The notes under the pieces are model-generated. The model was given only the letters and a program-made list of their open reading frames with translations, did no database searches and was not told the DNA's origin. Source: CAVRXQ01 sp963849105 (GTDB taxonomy: Bacteria; Actinomycetota; Acidimicrobiia; Acidimicrobiales; Bog-793). From it: a stretch of DNA of 64,000 nucleotides. Positions 9,455 through 18,220 of this stretch are shown one piece after another. The translations under genes were made by a program, and so were the position numbers. Numbering within the stretch: position 1 is the stretch's first letter; each line of letters starts with the position of its first letter. The stretch covers positions 186,001-250,000 of the forward strand of contig CAWKGD010000005.1 in the NCBI GenBank assembly GCA_963849105.1, read 5' to 3'.

Positions 9455-9780
9455 CACGCTGCCTTTTCTTCGGCACTCACGGGTTTGTCCGTCTTCACCG
9501 GCCGGCGGATGAACATCTGCAGCATCCTGCCCGTGACGGCGTATCCGCCGACGACGTTCATCCCCGCAAAGACCGCGGCGATGAACGCGAGGACGTAGCC
9601 AACCGTCGAATGCGCCGTCGACGCGATGAGGAACGCCCCGACGATGACGACGCCGTGAATCGAGTTTGCGGCCGACATCAACGGCGTGTGCAGCGTCTGC
9701 GGGACTTTCGAGATGACTTCGAACCCGACGAGGATGCTGAGGACGAAGATCGTAATGTCCGTAATCAAGCTGGTGCTCAT
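9454..9780 (-). CDS. pntAB: NAD(P) transhydrogenase alpha subunit 2 (membrane part of alpha)
   Basis: This 108-residue membrane protein supplies the three or four helices that form the C-terminal end of PntA in E. coli but are encoded separately in many bacteria. The core segment QTLHTPLMSAANSIHGVVIVGA is the hallmark of the family. Sits between pntAA and pntB with four-base and one-base overlaps, so the three chains are translated as a coupled set. Confidence 0.93.
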
Positions 9781-10985
9781 CGCTCAGCTCCCTTAGTCGC
9801 TTCGTTGACCACTGCGCCATCGTGGGTGACGACGACACCTTTTTGGATCTCGTCGTCGAGATCGACCACGAACTTTCCTTCGCTGATGAAGTGCCCGACG
9901 AGCGCACTGATGTTGTGCGAATACGTCATCGACGCCCCCATTCCCATCGTCGCCGCGAGATTCTGCGCGCCGATAATCGTCACGCCCCCGTCGGTGACGA
10001 ACGTCTCGCCGGGTCTCGAGGTTTCGACATTGCCACCGAGCGCACTCGAACCCATGTCGACGATGACCGAGCCGGGTTTCATGGCGCCGATCGCGTCCTT
10101 CGTGACGAGCACCGGGGGGCGTTGACCTGGAACCTGCGCGGTCGTGATCACAACATCGTGCTTCGCGATGTGCCCGTTCAACTCGTCTTGGAGGGCCTTC
10201 GTCTCCTCCTCCGTGAGCGTGCACGCGTATCCCCCTTCACCGGCGGCATCGGTGACCGCCGTGAGCTCGATGAAGCGACCACCGAGGGATTCCACCTGCT
10301 CCTTCGCGTCCGGTCGGACGTCGTAACCGCGCACGACAGCGCCGAGTCGGTGCGCAGTAGCGATCGCCTGCAGGCCGGCGACGCCGGCGCCAAGGACGAG
10401 TACCTCTGCCGGACGCGCGGTGCCTGCTGCGGTCATGAGAAGCGGGAAGTAGCGCGTGAATTCGCTCGCTCCTACCAGTGCCGCCTTGTAACCGGCGATG
10501 CTCGATTGCGAGCTCAGTGCATCCATCGACTGCGCACGGGACAAGGTTCGCGGCAGCAGATCGAGACTCACACCGATCGCCCCCCGCGCGGCGAGAGCCT
10601 GCGCGTATCCGGGATCAACGAGGGGTTCCAGCATTCCAACGACGACCTGGCCGGCACCAAGAGCGCGTACGTCGTCCTGATCGGGTCGGGTCACACAGAG
10701 GATGACGTTCGATCGCGACAGGCATTCTGAGCGGTCGACGATCGTCGCGCCTGCTTGCGCGTACGACGCGTCGGGGAAGAACGAACGCGTGCCAGCACCT
10801 TTCTCGACGAGGACGTCGATCGACAGAGCGCTGAGTTTTGCGATGTCGTCGGGTACGAGCGCGACCCGCCGTTCATCGTCGGAGCGCTCACACAGCACGC
10901 CAGCCGTCAGTGACCCGCGGACCGATGGATTGGGCCCCTCGTCGGCGACCTCCTCGGTCGCCGACGGACCGGACTGCTCGGACAT
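9777..10985 (-). CDS. pntAA: NAD(P) transhydrogenase alpha subunit 1 (NAD-binding)
   Basis: Soluble NAD(H)-binding domain of the transhydrogenase, related to alanine dehydrogenase. In 402 residues it has the ERRVALVPDDIAKL N-terminal motif, a second Rossmann fold with VLVLGAGVAGLQAIATAHRLGA, and the mobile-loop region TTAQVPGQRPPVLVT. An unusual polar extension of about 25 residues precedes the conserved part. The ATG at 10985 has a GGGAGGA ribosome site. The neighbouring 2-oxoacid oxidoreductase and NADP-linked hydrogenase suggest a role in balancing NADPH with ferredoxin and NADH pools. Confidence 0.94.
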   Translation of the reverse strand: MSEQSGPSATEEVADEGPNPSVRGSLTAGVLCERSDDERRVALVPDDIAKLSALSIDVLVEKGAGTRSFFPDASYAQAGATIVDRSECLSRSNVILCVTRPDQDDVRALGAGQVVVGMLEPLVDPGYAQALAARGAIGVSLDLLPRTLSRAQSMDALSSQSSIAGYKAALVGASEFTRYFPLLMTAAGTARPAEVLVLGAGVAGLQAIATAHRLGAVVRGYDVRPDAKEQVESLGGRFIELTAVTDAAGEGGYACTLTEEETKALQDELNGHIAKHDVVITTAQVPGQRPPVLVTKDAIGAMKPGSVIVDMGSSALGGNVETSRPGETFVTDGGVTIIGAQNLAATMGMGASMTYSHNISALVGHFISEGKFVVDLDDEIQKGVVVTHDGAVVNEATKGAER

Positions 10986-11078
10986 CGTCTTCCTCCCACC
11001 ATCGGGTTCCCGGCACGTTCACGTTCGCGAAACCGGTCGGTGCCCCGTCTCCGCGCTGACTCGACGAATCCGTGCTAA

Positions 11079-12707
11079 TTAGATCAGCTCGGGCACCATC
11101 TCGATCGCGCCACACGGGCACTCTGCGACGCAGATCCCGCAACCTTTGCAGTAGTCGTAGTTGAACTCGTAGCGGCTGCCTGGGCCGAGTTTAGATACGG
11201 CGTTATCTGGGCAAACTCCGTAACAGTTGTCGCACTCGAAGCAATTGCCGCACGACATGCACCGCCGCGCCTCGAAGAGCGCGTTCGACTCGTCGAGGCC
11301 GAAGACGACCTCTTCGAAGGTGCTCTCACGTCGGGCGAGCTCGAGCTCTTTCTGGACGCTCTTTGGTGCATCGGAGTAGTACCAGGTGTTCAGGCGCTCG
11401 AAGCTCGCGAGCTCGGGCCGAACGTGGCCGACGGATTCGGCCCCCTTCAGCCAACGATCAATTGCGCGGGCCGCTTTCTTTCCATGACCGATCGCGACCG
11501 TCGCGGTGCGCTCCGCTGGCACCATGTCACCGCCGGCAAAGACGCCGGGATGGCCGGTCATCATGTTCGCGTCGACCTGCACGGTGCCATCTTCGATCAC
11601 GACGTCATCAAGGTTCGAGAGTCCCGAGAGATCGGCTTCTTGGCCGAGGGCGAGCACGATCGAGTCGGCGCCGAGTTCGCCGAACTCGCCCGTCGGCCGC
11701 GGGAATCCCGTCTCGTCGAGCTTCATCTTCTCGACGACCACCTTGCCGGGGGAGAATTCGGAGATCGTCGAGAGCCACCGGACGGTCACGCCTTCTGCGA
11801 GCGCTTCTTCGAATTCGACCTCGTGCGCCGGCATCTTGTCCCGGTTCCGCCGGTAGACGATCACTGCTTCGTTTGCGCCGAGACGTCGCGCGGTGCGAGC
11901 GGCATCCATCGCCGTGTCGCCGCCGCCATATACGACGACGCGTTGTCCGATCTCGAAGGGCTCATCGTCCTCGGTGGCCCGCAGCAAATCGAGCGCGTCG
12001 ATGATGTGCGAGGTGTCGGCAGCGGGGATCTCTGTTCGGTGCGAAAGCTGAGCACCGAACGCCAGGTACGTGGCGTCGAAGTGTCCGTTGACCATTTCTT
12101 TCTGCACGTCTGAGACCGGGTGATCACACGTGATCGAGACCCCGAGTTCTTCGATCCGCGCGATCTCTGCATCAAGGATGTCGCGAGGGAGTCGATAGCG
12201 AGGGATGCCGTAGCGCAGCATCCCGCCCGGAGCCGGGGAGGCTTCGAAGATCTCGACTTGGTGGCCGAGCCGCGCGAGTTGGTACGCGACGGAGAGGCCA
12301 GAGGGACCCGAACCGACGACGAGCACGCGCTTTCCCGTTCTTTGAGTTGGCGCGTCAAACGACCAACCCTTTTCAATCGCGTTGTCGCCGAGGAAGCGTT
12401 CGACGGCATGGATTCCGACCGCTTCGTCGAGCTGGCCGCGGTTGCACGCGACCTCGCAGGGATGAAAACAGATCCGACCCGACGTGGCAGGGAGCGGATT
12501 CTCCTCGACGATCGCACGCCACGCCGCCTCGTACTGCGCCTCTTCCGCGAGGTACAGCCAGTGCTGGATGTTCTCCCCCGCCGGGCACGCGTCGTTGCAC
12601 GGCGGCATCCGATCGACGTAGACGGGTCGCTCGACCCGCCACGACCCCGTCTTGTTCGCCCAGCTCGAGCCCACCTCCAAGGTGATCGCGAAATCGTGGT
12701 CGCTCAT
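11079..12707 (-). CDS. GltD-like FAD/NAD(P) oxidoreductase with C-terminal ferredoxin domain (2-oxoacid oxidoreductase partner)
   Basis: The 542-residue protein has a GltD-type N-terminal Fe-S domain (PPCNDACPAGENIQ near 36-48, CFHPCEVACNRG near 80-91). An FAD-binding fold (VLVVGSGPSGLS) and an NAD(P)-binding fold (VVVYGGGDTAMDAA) follow. The C-terminus is a ferredoxin with two four-cysteine clusters (CMSCGNCFECDNCYGVCP and CKGCGICVAECPCG). It is the last gene after porG-porA-porB, two bases from porB. I infer that it replaces or extends the usual delta (ferredoxin) subunit and may pass electrons between ferredoxin and NAD(P)H. Glutamate synthase function is unlikely because no large subunit gene is present. 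Confidence 0.8.
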   Translation of the reverse strand: MSDHDFAITLEVGSSWANKTGSWRVERPVYVDRMPPCNDACPAGENIQHWLYLAEEAQYEAAWRAIVEENPLPATSGRICFHPCEVACNRGQLDEAVGIHAVERFLGDNAIEKGWSFDAPTQRTGKRVLVVGSGPSGLSVAYQLARLGHQVEIFEASPAPGGMLRYGIPRYRLPRDILDAEIARIEELGVSITCDHPVSDVQKEMVNGHFDATYLAFGAQLSHRTEIPAADTSHIIDALDLLRATEDDEPFEIGQRVVVYGGGDTAMDAARTARRLGANEAVIVYRRNRDKMPAHEVEFEEALAEGVTVRWLSTISEFSPGKVVVEKMKLDETGFPRPTGEFGELGADSIVLALGQEADLSGLSNLDDVVIEDGTVQVDANMMTGHPGVFAGGDMVPAERTATVAIGHGKKAARAIDRWLKGAESVGHVRPELASFERLNTWYYSDAPKSVQKELELARRESTFEEVVFGLDESNALFEARRCMSCGNCFECDNCYGVCPDNAVSKLGPGSRYEFNYDYCKGCGICVAECPCGAIEMVPELI

Positions 12708-12709
12708 CG

Positions 12710-13717
12710 TTATTCCTCCGTGGTGCTTGCGCCGACGAGGTCGTATTCCTCGATATTGCGGTCGGCGATCTCTTGGAGGTGGACGATCACGTCATCGCGT
12801 CGTTTCGGCTCGAAGATGTGGCGAAAGCGACGCTGCAGCCGCAGAAACTCCTCGACGGGAACCTTTGTTCGGATCGGGGAGGTCTCGAGGATCTCTCCGT
12901 ACGCCGCCTCGTACACAGGAAAAAGGCCCGTCTCGTGCGCGAGCCGCGCGATTTTGATCGTGTCCGACGACTCCGAGCCCCATCCGAGTGGACAGGGGAC
13001 GAGTACATGGAGGTAGCGAGCACCGTGAATCGACATCGCGCGATGAACTTTGGCTTCGAGATCGTGGAGATCGGAGACCGTCGCGGTGGCGACATAGGGA
13101 ATCCCGTGCGCGACAGCGAGTCGCGGCAGGTCCTTTCCCTGCCCGAAGACGTTACCGGGCTCTGGACCGACGGCTTCGGTCGTCGCGGTCCGCGCGGCGG
13201 GCGGCGTCGCGCCGGAACGCTGCACACCGGTGTTCATGTAGCCCTGGTTGTCGTAACAGACGAACAGGACGTCGTCGTTCCGTTCGAACATCCCGGAAAG
13301 ACAGCCGAAACCGATGTCGACGGCTCCCCCGTCGCCTGCTTGCGCAACAACCCGCGTCTCAGTGTCGCCACGCGCCTTCAGCGCCGCGGCAACACCGGTC
13401 GCGACCGCGGCGGCATTACCGAACAGCGAGTGCAACCACGCCACCTGCCAGGAGGTCTCCGGGTACGGGGTCGTGAAGACTTCAAGACACCCCGTCGCGT
13501 TGACGACGAGGAGCTTGCCATCGGTCGCATCGAGCACGGCGTCGAGGACATAACGCGCCCCGAGCGCCTCACCGCATCCCTGGCACGCGCGGTGACCCGA
13601 GATCAGCGAGTTCGGTCGACGCCGCTCGGCCTGCACGGTCCGGAGGCTCGGCTCGAGCAAGCGGTTTCCGACCGCGAAGCTGCCGACTTGGTAGAACTTC
13701 ACGCCCGTCTCGCCCAT
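12710..13717 (-). CDS. porB: 2-oxoacid:ferredoxin oxidoreductase beta subunit (PorB-like)
   Basis: Thiamine-diphosphate-binding subunit that carries out oxidative decarboxylation of a 2-oxoacid with ferredoxin as acceptor. The 335-residue chain shows the cluster-ligand motif ACQGCGEALGARYV, the Thr-Gly-Cys segment NATGCLEVFTTPYP and the TPP site GDGGAVDIGFGC with CYDNQGYMNTG. These YMNTG and GDGG features resemble pyruvate enzymes most, though the substrate cannot be proved. The ATG at 13717 is favoured over the GTG immediately before it because the AGGAGG site (13722-13727) is too close to the latter. Confidence 0.9.
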   Translation of the reverse strand: MGETGVKFYQVGSFAVGNRLLEPSLRTVQAERRRPNSLISGHRACQGCGEALGARYVLDAVLDATDGKLLVVNATGCLEVFTTPYPETSWQVAWLHSLFGNAAAVATGVAAALKARGDTETRVVAQAGDGGAVDIGFGCLSGMFERNDDVLFVCYDNQGYMNTGVQRSGATPPAARTATTEAVGPEPGNVFGQGKDLPRLAVAHGIPYVATATVSDLHDLEAKVHRAMSIHGARYLHVLVPCPLGWGSESSDTIKIARLAHETGLFPVYEAAYGEILETSPIRTKVPVEEFLRLQRRFRHIFEPKRRDDVIVHLQEIADRNIEEYDLVGASTTEE

Positions 13718-13726
13718 CACTCCTCC

Positions 13727-14980
13727 TCAAACCGCCTGGCTCGCTTGGCGGCGCACATCTGCGAGCACGCGATGCGCGCTCGGCGGCAGTCGCGGATCGA
13801 GCGACATCAACTCGAGCTCTCGGTCAACGACACCTCGGTCAAGATCAAGGAAACTCAGTTCGCCGAGCTCTCCCCGCATCGCTTCCTCACACATCCGACG
13901 AAGCGACGCCTCTCCGATCGCCCGACCACCCAGACCGGCGACGACGGTGTGCACCGCTTTCTGATCCTTTGCGACAGCAGCACCGACATCGGCTCCGAGG
14001 AACCCCTTTCCGCCGATCGCGAACGCCTTTTCGACAACGACGACGCGGCACGCACCGTCGAGCGCCACCGCGAGCGCATCGGCGGGGAACGGGCGGAACG
14101 TCGTCAGCGACAGCACACCGATCTGCAAGCCGTCGTCGCGCATCGCGTCCACGACGTCTTTGATCGTTCCGACGACCGAACCGAGCGCGACGACGATCGT
14201 CTCGGCATCGTCACAGCGATAGGCGTCGAACAGCCCACCTCGCGGACGACCGACGATCGACCCGTACTCGGTCGCAAGCTCGGGGATCCGCTCCAGCGCT
14301 TCGAGCTGACGGGCGTGTCCGAGGTAGCGGACCTCGGTGAACGCCTCCGGGCCGACCATCGAACCGATCGACGCCGGACGGGCCCAGTCGAGCTCCTCGT
14401 GCGGCGTGAACGAAGGCAGAAAGCGGTCGACCTGGTCCTGGTCGGGAAGGTCGACACGTTCGACGGCGTGGGTGAGGATGAAGCCGTCCATACAGACCAT
14501 CACGGGGACCGACAGCTCCTCCGCGAGCCGGAATGCTTGAACGTGCAGGTCGACCGCGTGCTGGTTCGTCTCGGCGAAGAGTTGAATCCACCCTGAGTCG
14601 CGAAGCGCCATCGCGTCGCTGTGGTCGTTCCAGATGTTGATCGGCGCGCCGATCGCGCGATTTGCAACGGTCATGACGATCGGCAGACCGAGTCCCGACG
14701 CGTTGTAGACCGCCTCGGTCATGAACAAGAGCCCCTGGCTCGACGTCGCGGTGTAAGCGCGGGCACCGGTCGCAGACGCTCCGATCGAAACGGACATCGC
14801 CGCGAACTCGGACTCCACATTGATGAACTCGCAAGGAGCGAGCCGACCTTCTTTTACCAGGACGCCGATGCCCTCGATGATGTGCGTCTGCGGTGAGATC
14901 GGATACGCGCAGACGACCTGCGGCCGGCAGAGCGCGACCGTCTCCGCGATCGCGCGTGATCCTTCGATCTCACGAAGCAT
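13727..14980 (-). CDS. porA: 2-oxoacid:ferredoxin oxidoreductase alpha subunit (PorA-like)
   Basis: Contains the pyrimidine-binding TPP domain and C-terminal transketolase-like domain of the enzyme. In 417 residues the N-terminus reads GSRAIAETVALCRPQVVCAYPISPQTHIIE, followed by FINVESEFAAMSVSIGASATGARAYTATSSQG, both typical of PorA. The ATG at 14980 gives the standard start MLREIEGSRAIAE and an 11-base overlap with porG; an in-frame start at 15097 lies inside porG and adds unconserved sequence. Encoded between gamma and beta subunits in one operon. Confidence 0.92.
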   Translation of the reverse strand: MLREIEGSRAIAETVALCRPQVVCAYPISPQTHIIEGIGVLVKEGRLAPCEFINVESEFAAMSVSIGASATGARAYTATSSQGLLFMTEAVYNASGLGLPIVMTVANRAIGAPINIWNDHSDAMALRDSGWIQLFAETNQHAVDLHVQAFRLAEELSVPVMVCMDGFILTHAVERVDLPDQDQVDRFLPSFTPHEELDWARPASIGSMVGPEAFTEVRYLGHARQLEALERIPELATEYGSIVGRPRGGLFDAYRCDDAETIVVALGSVVGTIKDVVDAMRDDGLQIGVLSLTTFRPFPADALAVALDGACRVVVVEKAFAIGGKGFLGADVGAAVAKDQKAVHTVVAGLGGRAIGEASLRRMCEEAMRGELGELSFLDLDRGVVDRELELMSLDPRLPPSAHRVLADVRRQASQAV

Positions 14981-15575
14981 GGCGCTCAATCCCCGTTTCT
15001 CTCGCCGTTGCGAGGGACTCCCGGCACCCGATCCGGTACGCCTCTCGTGCTGCAGCGATGTTTCCTGATCGGGCGGCACCGGAAAACCGCTCTCCAATCG
15101 CGCGGGTGACCGCCTGCAACGAGACGATCCCGGTCACCGCGGCGAAACCGCCGAGCATGACCGCGTTGGGAAGAGGGCGTCCGAGGTGCTCGAGCGCCAG
15201 CTCCGTTGCGTTGATCGAAAGGACGTGGCTCGAGGGCAGGCTCAGCACGAGCGTCCCCAAGCCCAGCTCGGTGAGCGACTTCGACGTGTTGATGACGACG
15301 TAACCGTTCGGACGAAGTCCAGCGAACAGGCCCGACTGCCCGAGCAACGTTGGATCCTGGATGATCAGCGCGTCCGGCTCGCTGATTGGTGCTCGGGTGC
15401 GAATCTCTTTGTCGTCGATCCGACAGAACGAAACAATCGGCGCTCCGGTGCGTTCTGAGCCGAAAGTCGGAAACGCCTGTGAGAACCGTCCATCGTCGAA
15501 GGCCGCGACGGCAAGCAGCTCGGCGGCGGTGACGACCCCCTGTCCACCCCGGCCGTGGAAGCGAACCTGGAACAT
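14970..15575 (-). CDS. porG: 2-oxoacid:ferredoxin oxidoreductase gamma subunit (PorG-like)
   Basis: The gamma chain of 201 residues starts MFQVRFHGRGGQGVVTAAELLA, the diagnostic N-terminal motif of this subunit. It continues with FPTFGSERTGAPIVSFCRI and the C-terminal LGGFAAVTGIV segment. The start at 15575 is chosen for that motif; an upstream in-frame codon at 15647 would add 24 residues without similarity. First gene of the operon porG-porA-porB-GltD-like, divergent from the hydrogenase operon across about 180 bases. Confidence 0.92.
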   Translation of the reverse strand: MFQVRFHGRGGQGVVTAAELLAVAAFDDGRFSQAFPTFGSERTGAPIVSFCRIDDKEIRTRAPISEPDALIIQDPTLLGQSGLFAGLRPNGYVVINTSKSLTELGLGTLVLSLPSSHVLSINATELALEHLGRPLPNAVMLGGFAAVTGIVSLQAVTRAIGERFSGAARSGNIAAAREAYRIGCRESLATARETGIERHAS

Positions 15576-15722
15576 CTCTGCCTTTCCGCTCTGGCGCGGG
15601 GTTGGCGCGCGTGAACTGTTCTTGAGCCCATCGTTGCGACGCGCCACGCACCCGACCAGGGCCGATGGTCCTCTCGGCGGTCACCGCACGCTGCGCGCAC
15701 CGGGCCCCAGGTCCTCTGACCC

Positions 15723-15751
15723 TTGTCGGCATTGGTCCGCATCCCTACGGT
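15723..15751 (+). promoter_or_regulatory. Predicted promoter of the hydrogenase operon
   Basis: TTGTCG (15723-15728) and TACGGT (15746-15751) are separated by 17 bases. Transcription would begin at about 15758, directly at the GTG at 15759, which would make the hydB-like mRNA leaderless. No ribosome site precedes that GTG, which agrees with this reading. Confidence 0.4.
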
Positions 15752-15758
15752 GGCGCGC

Positions 15759-16889
15759 GTGACCCCGCCGACGGCGGTGCTCAATCGCGAGCACTTCGAT
15801 GATCTGATCGCGGAGCTCCACGCCCGCGGATATCGGGTCCTCGGTCCGACGGTGCAACAAGGGGCGATCGTCCATGGTGATTTGACCGCGTCCGGCGACC
15901 TCCCAGAGGGTTGGCACGACGAGCAGTCTCCGGGCGCGTATCGGATCCGCCACGACGGCGACACCGAGCTGTTCGGTTGGGCAGTCGGACCGACGTCCAT
16001 CAAGGCGTCGGTGTTTCCCCCCGAGTCCGTCGTTTGGCGCGGCCGGCGGCGCGAAGGCGATATCGAAATCTCGGTCCCTGACGACGGCGAGGTTCGCCAG
16101 GCGATCGTCGGGGCGCGACCGTGTGAAGTGGCGGCGCTCGGCGTCCTGTCGAACGTTCTGTCGGGCGGCACGTACCACGATCCCGAGCACGATCGACGCC
16201 GGAACCAGATGGTGGTGATCGTCGTCGAATGTGCACAACCCGCCGCGACGTGTTTTTGCCCTTCGATGGACACGGGGCCTGACGCCCGCGGCGACTACGA
16301 CCTCGCGCTCACCGAGTTGTTGGAGCCTGAGCATCGCTTCGTCGTGCGCGTCGGCTCAGAGCTCGGCCGCTCGCTCCTCGAAGACGTCATGCATCAGGTG
16401 GCGAGCCCTGACGACCTCGCCCAGCGTGACGCACTCCTCGAGCGCTCCCGGCAAGCGATCACCCGCACCCTCGACGCTCGAAGTGCTCCTGATCTGCTCG
16501 CCAAAAACCTCGAGCACGCGCGGTGGGACGAGGTCGCCGAACGGTGCCTTTCGTGCGGCAATTGCACGCTCGTCTGTCCAACGTGTTTCTGCTCAGCGTT
16601 CGAGCAGCGCACCGATCTCTCCGGCGATATCGAGGTGTCGCGCCGATGGGATTCGTGCTTTTCGCTCGACCACTCGTATCTGCATGGAGGACCGGTGCGC
16701 GAGACGACGCGCTCGCGCTATCGGCAGTGGCTCACCCACAAGCTCTCGACCTGGGTGGACCAATTCGGCACTTCCGGATGCGTCGGCTGTGGACGCTGCA
16801 TCACCTGGTGCCCCGTCGGCATCGATCTCACCGAGGAAGTCGCCGCGATCGGTCAGGACGCCGGGTCGGCGCCCGTGACGGCACCGTGA
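15759..16889 (+). CDS. hydB: [NiFe] hydrogenase beta subunit, HydB-like 4Fe-4S protein
   Basis: Electron-transfer subunit of a group 3b (sulfhydrogenase-type) hydrogenase, carrying electrons from the small subunit to the flavin subunit. In 376 residues the C-terminal third has two four-cysteine clusters, CLSCGNCTLVCPTCFC and CVGCGRCITWCP. The middle contains GARPCEVAAL and the RWDSCFSLDHSYLHGG motif typical of the family. The GTG at 15759 was chosen since it matches the usual start (TAVLNREHFDDLIAEL) and the promoter just upstream; frames open to 15723. First gene of a tightly packed hydB-G-D-A operon. Confidence 0.87.
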   Translation: MTPPTAVLNREHFDDLIAELHARGYRVLGPTVQQGAIVHGDLTASGDLPEGWHDEQSPGAYRIRHDGDTELFGWAVGPTSIKASVFPPESVVWRGRRREGDIEISVPDDGEVRQAIVGARPCEVAALGVLSNVLSGGTYHDPEHDRRRNQMVVIVVECAQPAATCFCPSMDTGPDARGDYDLALTELLEPEHRFVVRVGSELGRSLLEDVMHQVASPDDLAQRDALLERSRQAITRTLDARSAPDLLAKNLEHARWDEVAERCLSCGNCTLVCPTCFCSAFEQRTDLSGDIEVSRRWDSCFSLDHSYLHGGPVRETTRSRYRQWLTHKLSTWVDQFGTSGCVGCGRCITWCPVGIDLTEEVAAIGQDAGSAPVTAP

Positions 16890-16908
16890 CGAGGAAAGAG
16901 GCGCAGAC

Positions 16909-17376
16909 ATGGAATCGATGAGCGATCTCATCTCAGAAAGCCCGCTGTTCGCCGGACTCGACGCGGCGGCGATCGAGCTCGCTGCGGGGTGCGCCACGAA
17001 CGTCGCCTTTGAGGCGGGGGCGCTCTTGCTCTCCGAAGGCGAGGACGCCGAGACCTTCTACCTCGTCCGCCGGGGCCACGTCGCGATCCAGGTGCGCCGT
17101 CCAGCGGGCAAGCCGATCGTCATCGAGACTCTCGGACCGGGGAAGATCCTCGGACTGTCCTGGCTCGTGCCGCCGTACCGCTGGCATTTCGACGCGGTGG
17201 CGACCGAGCCCGTCGGCGCGATCGCGCTCGACGGTCTCTGCTTACGGCGCAAAGCCGACGCCGACGCGGCATTCGGTTATTCGATCCTGCAGCGCATCGC
17301 GCAGGTACTCCTCGAACGCCTCCAGGCGACGCGGACGCGCCTCCTCGACGTCTATGGGCGCGACCTCGCGAGCTGA
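16909..17376 (+). CDS. Single-domain cyclic nucleotide-binding (CRP-like) protein in the hydrogenase operon
   Basis: This 155-residue protein is one cNMP-binding beta-barrel: LLLSEGEDAETFYLVRRGHVAIQV, a GPGKILGLSWLVPPYRW stretch in the phosphate-binding cassette region, and a helical end. There is no helix-turn-helix, so it is not a CRP/FNR transcription factor. The usual Arg of a cAMP-binding cassette (RxA near the end of that loop) is not obvious, so the ligand is unknown. Encoded between hydB and hydG, 19 bases after hydB. It may be a regulatory or structural accessory of the hydrogenase, which is inference from position. Confidence 0.75.
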   Translation: MESMSDLISESPLFAGLDAAAIELAAGCATNVAFEAGALLLSEGEDAETFYLVRRGHVAIQVRRPAGKPIVIETLGPGKILGLSWLVPPYRWHFDAVATEPVGAIALDGLCLRRKADADAAFGYSILQRIAQVLLERLQATRTRLLDVYGRDLAS

Positions 17377-17383
17377 GCGCGCC

Positions 17384-18220
17384 TTGACCTCCACGAACCC
17401 TCTTGTCCCGCTGCGATATCAGGTGGTCGATCGCCGGATCGACAGTCCCGACATCGCGACGATCACGCTCGAACCGCTCGATGACCCGATCACGACCCCG
17501 AAGCCGGGCCAGTTCAACATGCTCACTGCCTTCGGCGTGGGCGAGGTGGCTATCTCGGTCAGCTCCGATCCCTCGCTTTCGCCGGTGCTCGAACACACGA
17601 TCCGCGACGTCGGCGCGGTGAGTCATGCGTTGTCGCACGCGAAACGGAGTGATGTGGTTGGCGTACGCGGACCGTTCGGGACCGACTGGCCGATCGACGG
17701 CCTCGACGGACGCGACGTCGTCGTCGTCGCCGGCGGGATCGGGCTCGCCCCGCTGCGCGGCGTCATCGTCCGCCTCGTCGCGGGGCTCTCCAACAAGCGC
17801 GCTGGCAAGGTTGTCGTCCTCGTCGGGGCACGCACCCCAGACCAGCTCATCTACGGCGACGAAATCGAGACTTGGCGAAAGCAAGGGGCGTCGGTCGAAG
17901 TCACCGTCGACGTCGCCGACACCGACTGGACCGGACCCGTCGGTGTCGTCACGCAACTCGTCGCCGACTCCGACTTCGACGCGCAATCGGCGGTGGCACT
18001 CGTGTGCGGACCCGAGATCATGATGCGCTTCAGCGCACGATCGCTCGTCGATCGCGGGATCAGTGCCGATCGCATCTACGTCTCCTTGGAGCGGAATATG
18101 CAGTGCGGCGTTGCGCTCTGCGGGCACTGCCAGCTCGGACCGTTCCTCGTCTGCCGGGACGGCGCCGTCGTGCCTTGGGCACCGGTCGTCGAGCACGAGT
18201 TGAGGGTCGCGCAACGATGA
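17384..18220 (+). CDS. hydG: [NiFe] hydrogenase gamma subunit, HydG-like FAD/NAD(P)-binding protein
   Basis: Ferredoxin-NADP+ reductase-type diaphorase subunit that exchanges electrons with NAD(P)H. In about 278 residues it has an FAD domain (PGQFNMLTAFGVGEVAISVSS), the NAD(P) fold VVVVAGGIGLAPLRGVI, and a C-terminal [2Fe-2S] cysteine set (NMQCGVALCGHCQLGPFLVCRDG). The TTG at 17384 gives an N-terminus (NPLVPLRYQVVDRRIDS) that matches homologues. An ATG at 17354 in the same frame would overlap the cNMP gene by 23 bases and is the alternative. Overlaps the small-subunit gene as ATGA. Confidence 0.88.
   Translation: MTSTNPLVPLRYQVVDRRIDSPDIATITLEPLDDPITTPKPGQFNMLTAFGVGEVAISVSSDPSLSPVLEHTIRDVGAVSHALSHAKRSDVVGVRGPFGTDWPIDGLDGRDVVVVAGGIGLAPLRGVIVRLVAGLSNKRAGKVVVLVGARTPDQLIYGDEIETWRKQGASVEVTVDVADTDWTGPVGVVTQLVADSDFDAQSAVALVCGPEIMMRFSARSLVDRGISADRIYVSLERNMQCGVALCGHCQLGPFLVCRDGAVVPWAPVVEHELRVAQR

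Noticed and set aside
9455..9907. Extension of pntB upstream to 9907
   Set aside because: It lies over pntAB and the end of pntAA in another frame and has no membrane helices; the 9454 start overlaps the pntAB stop.
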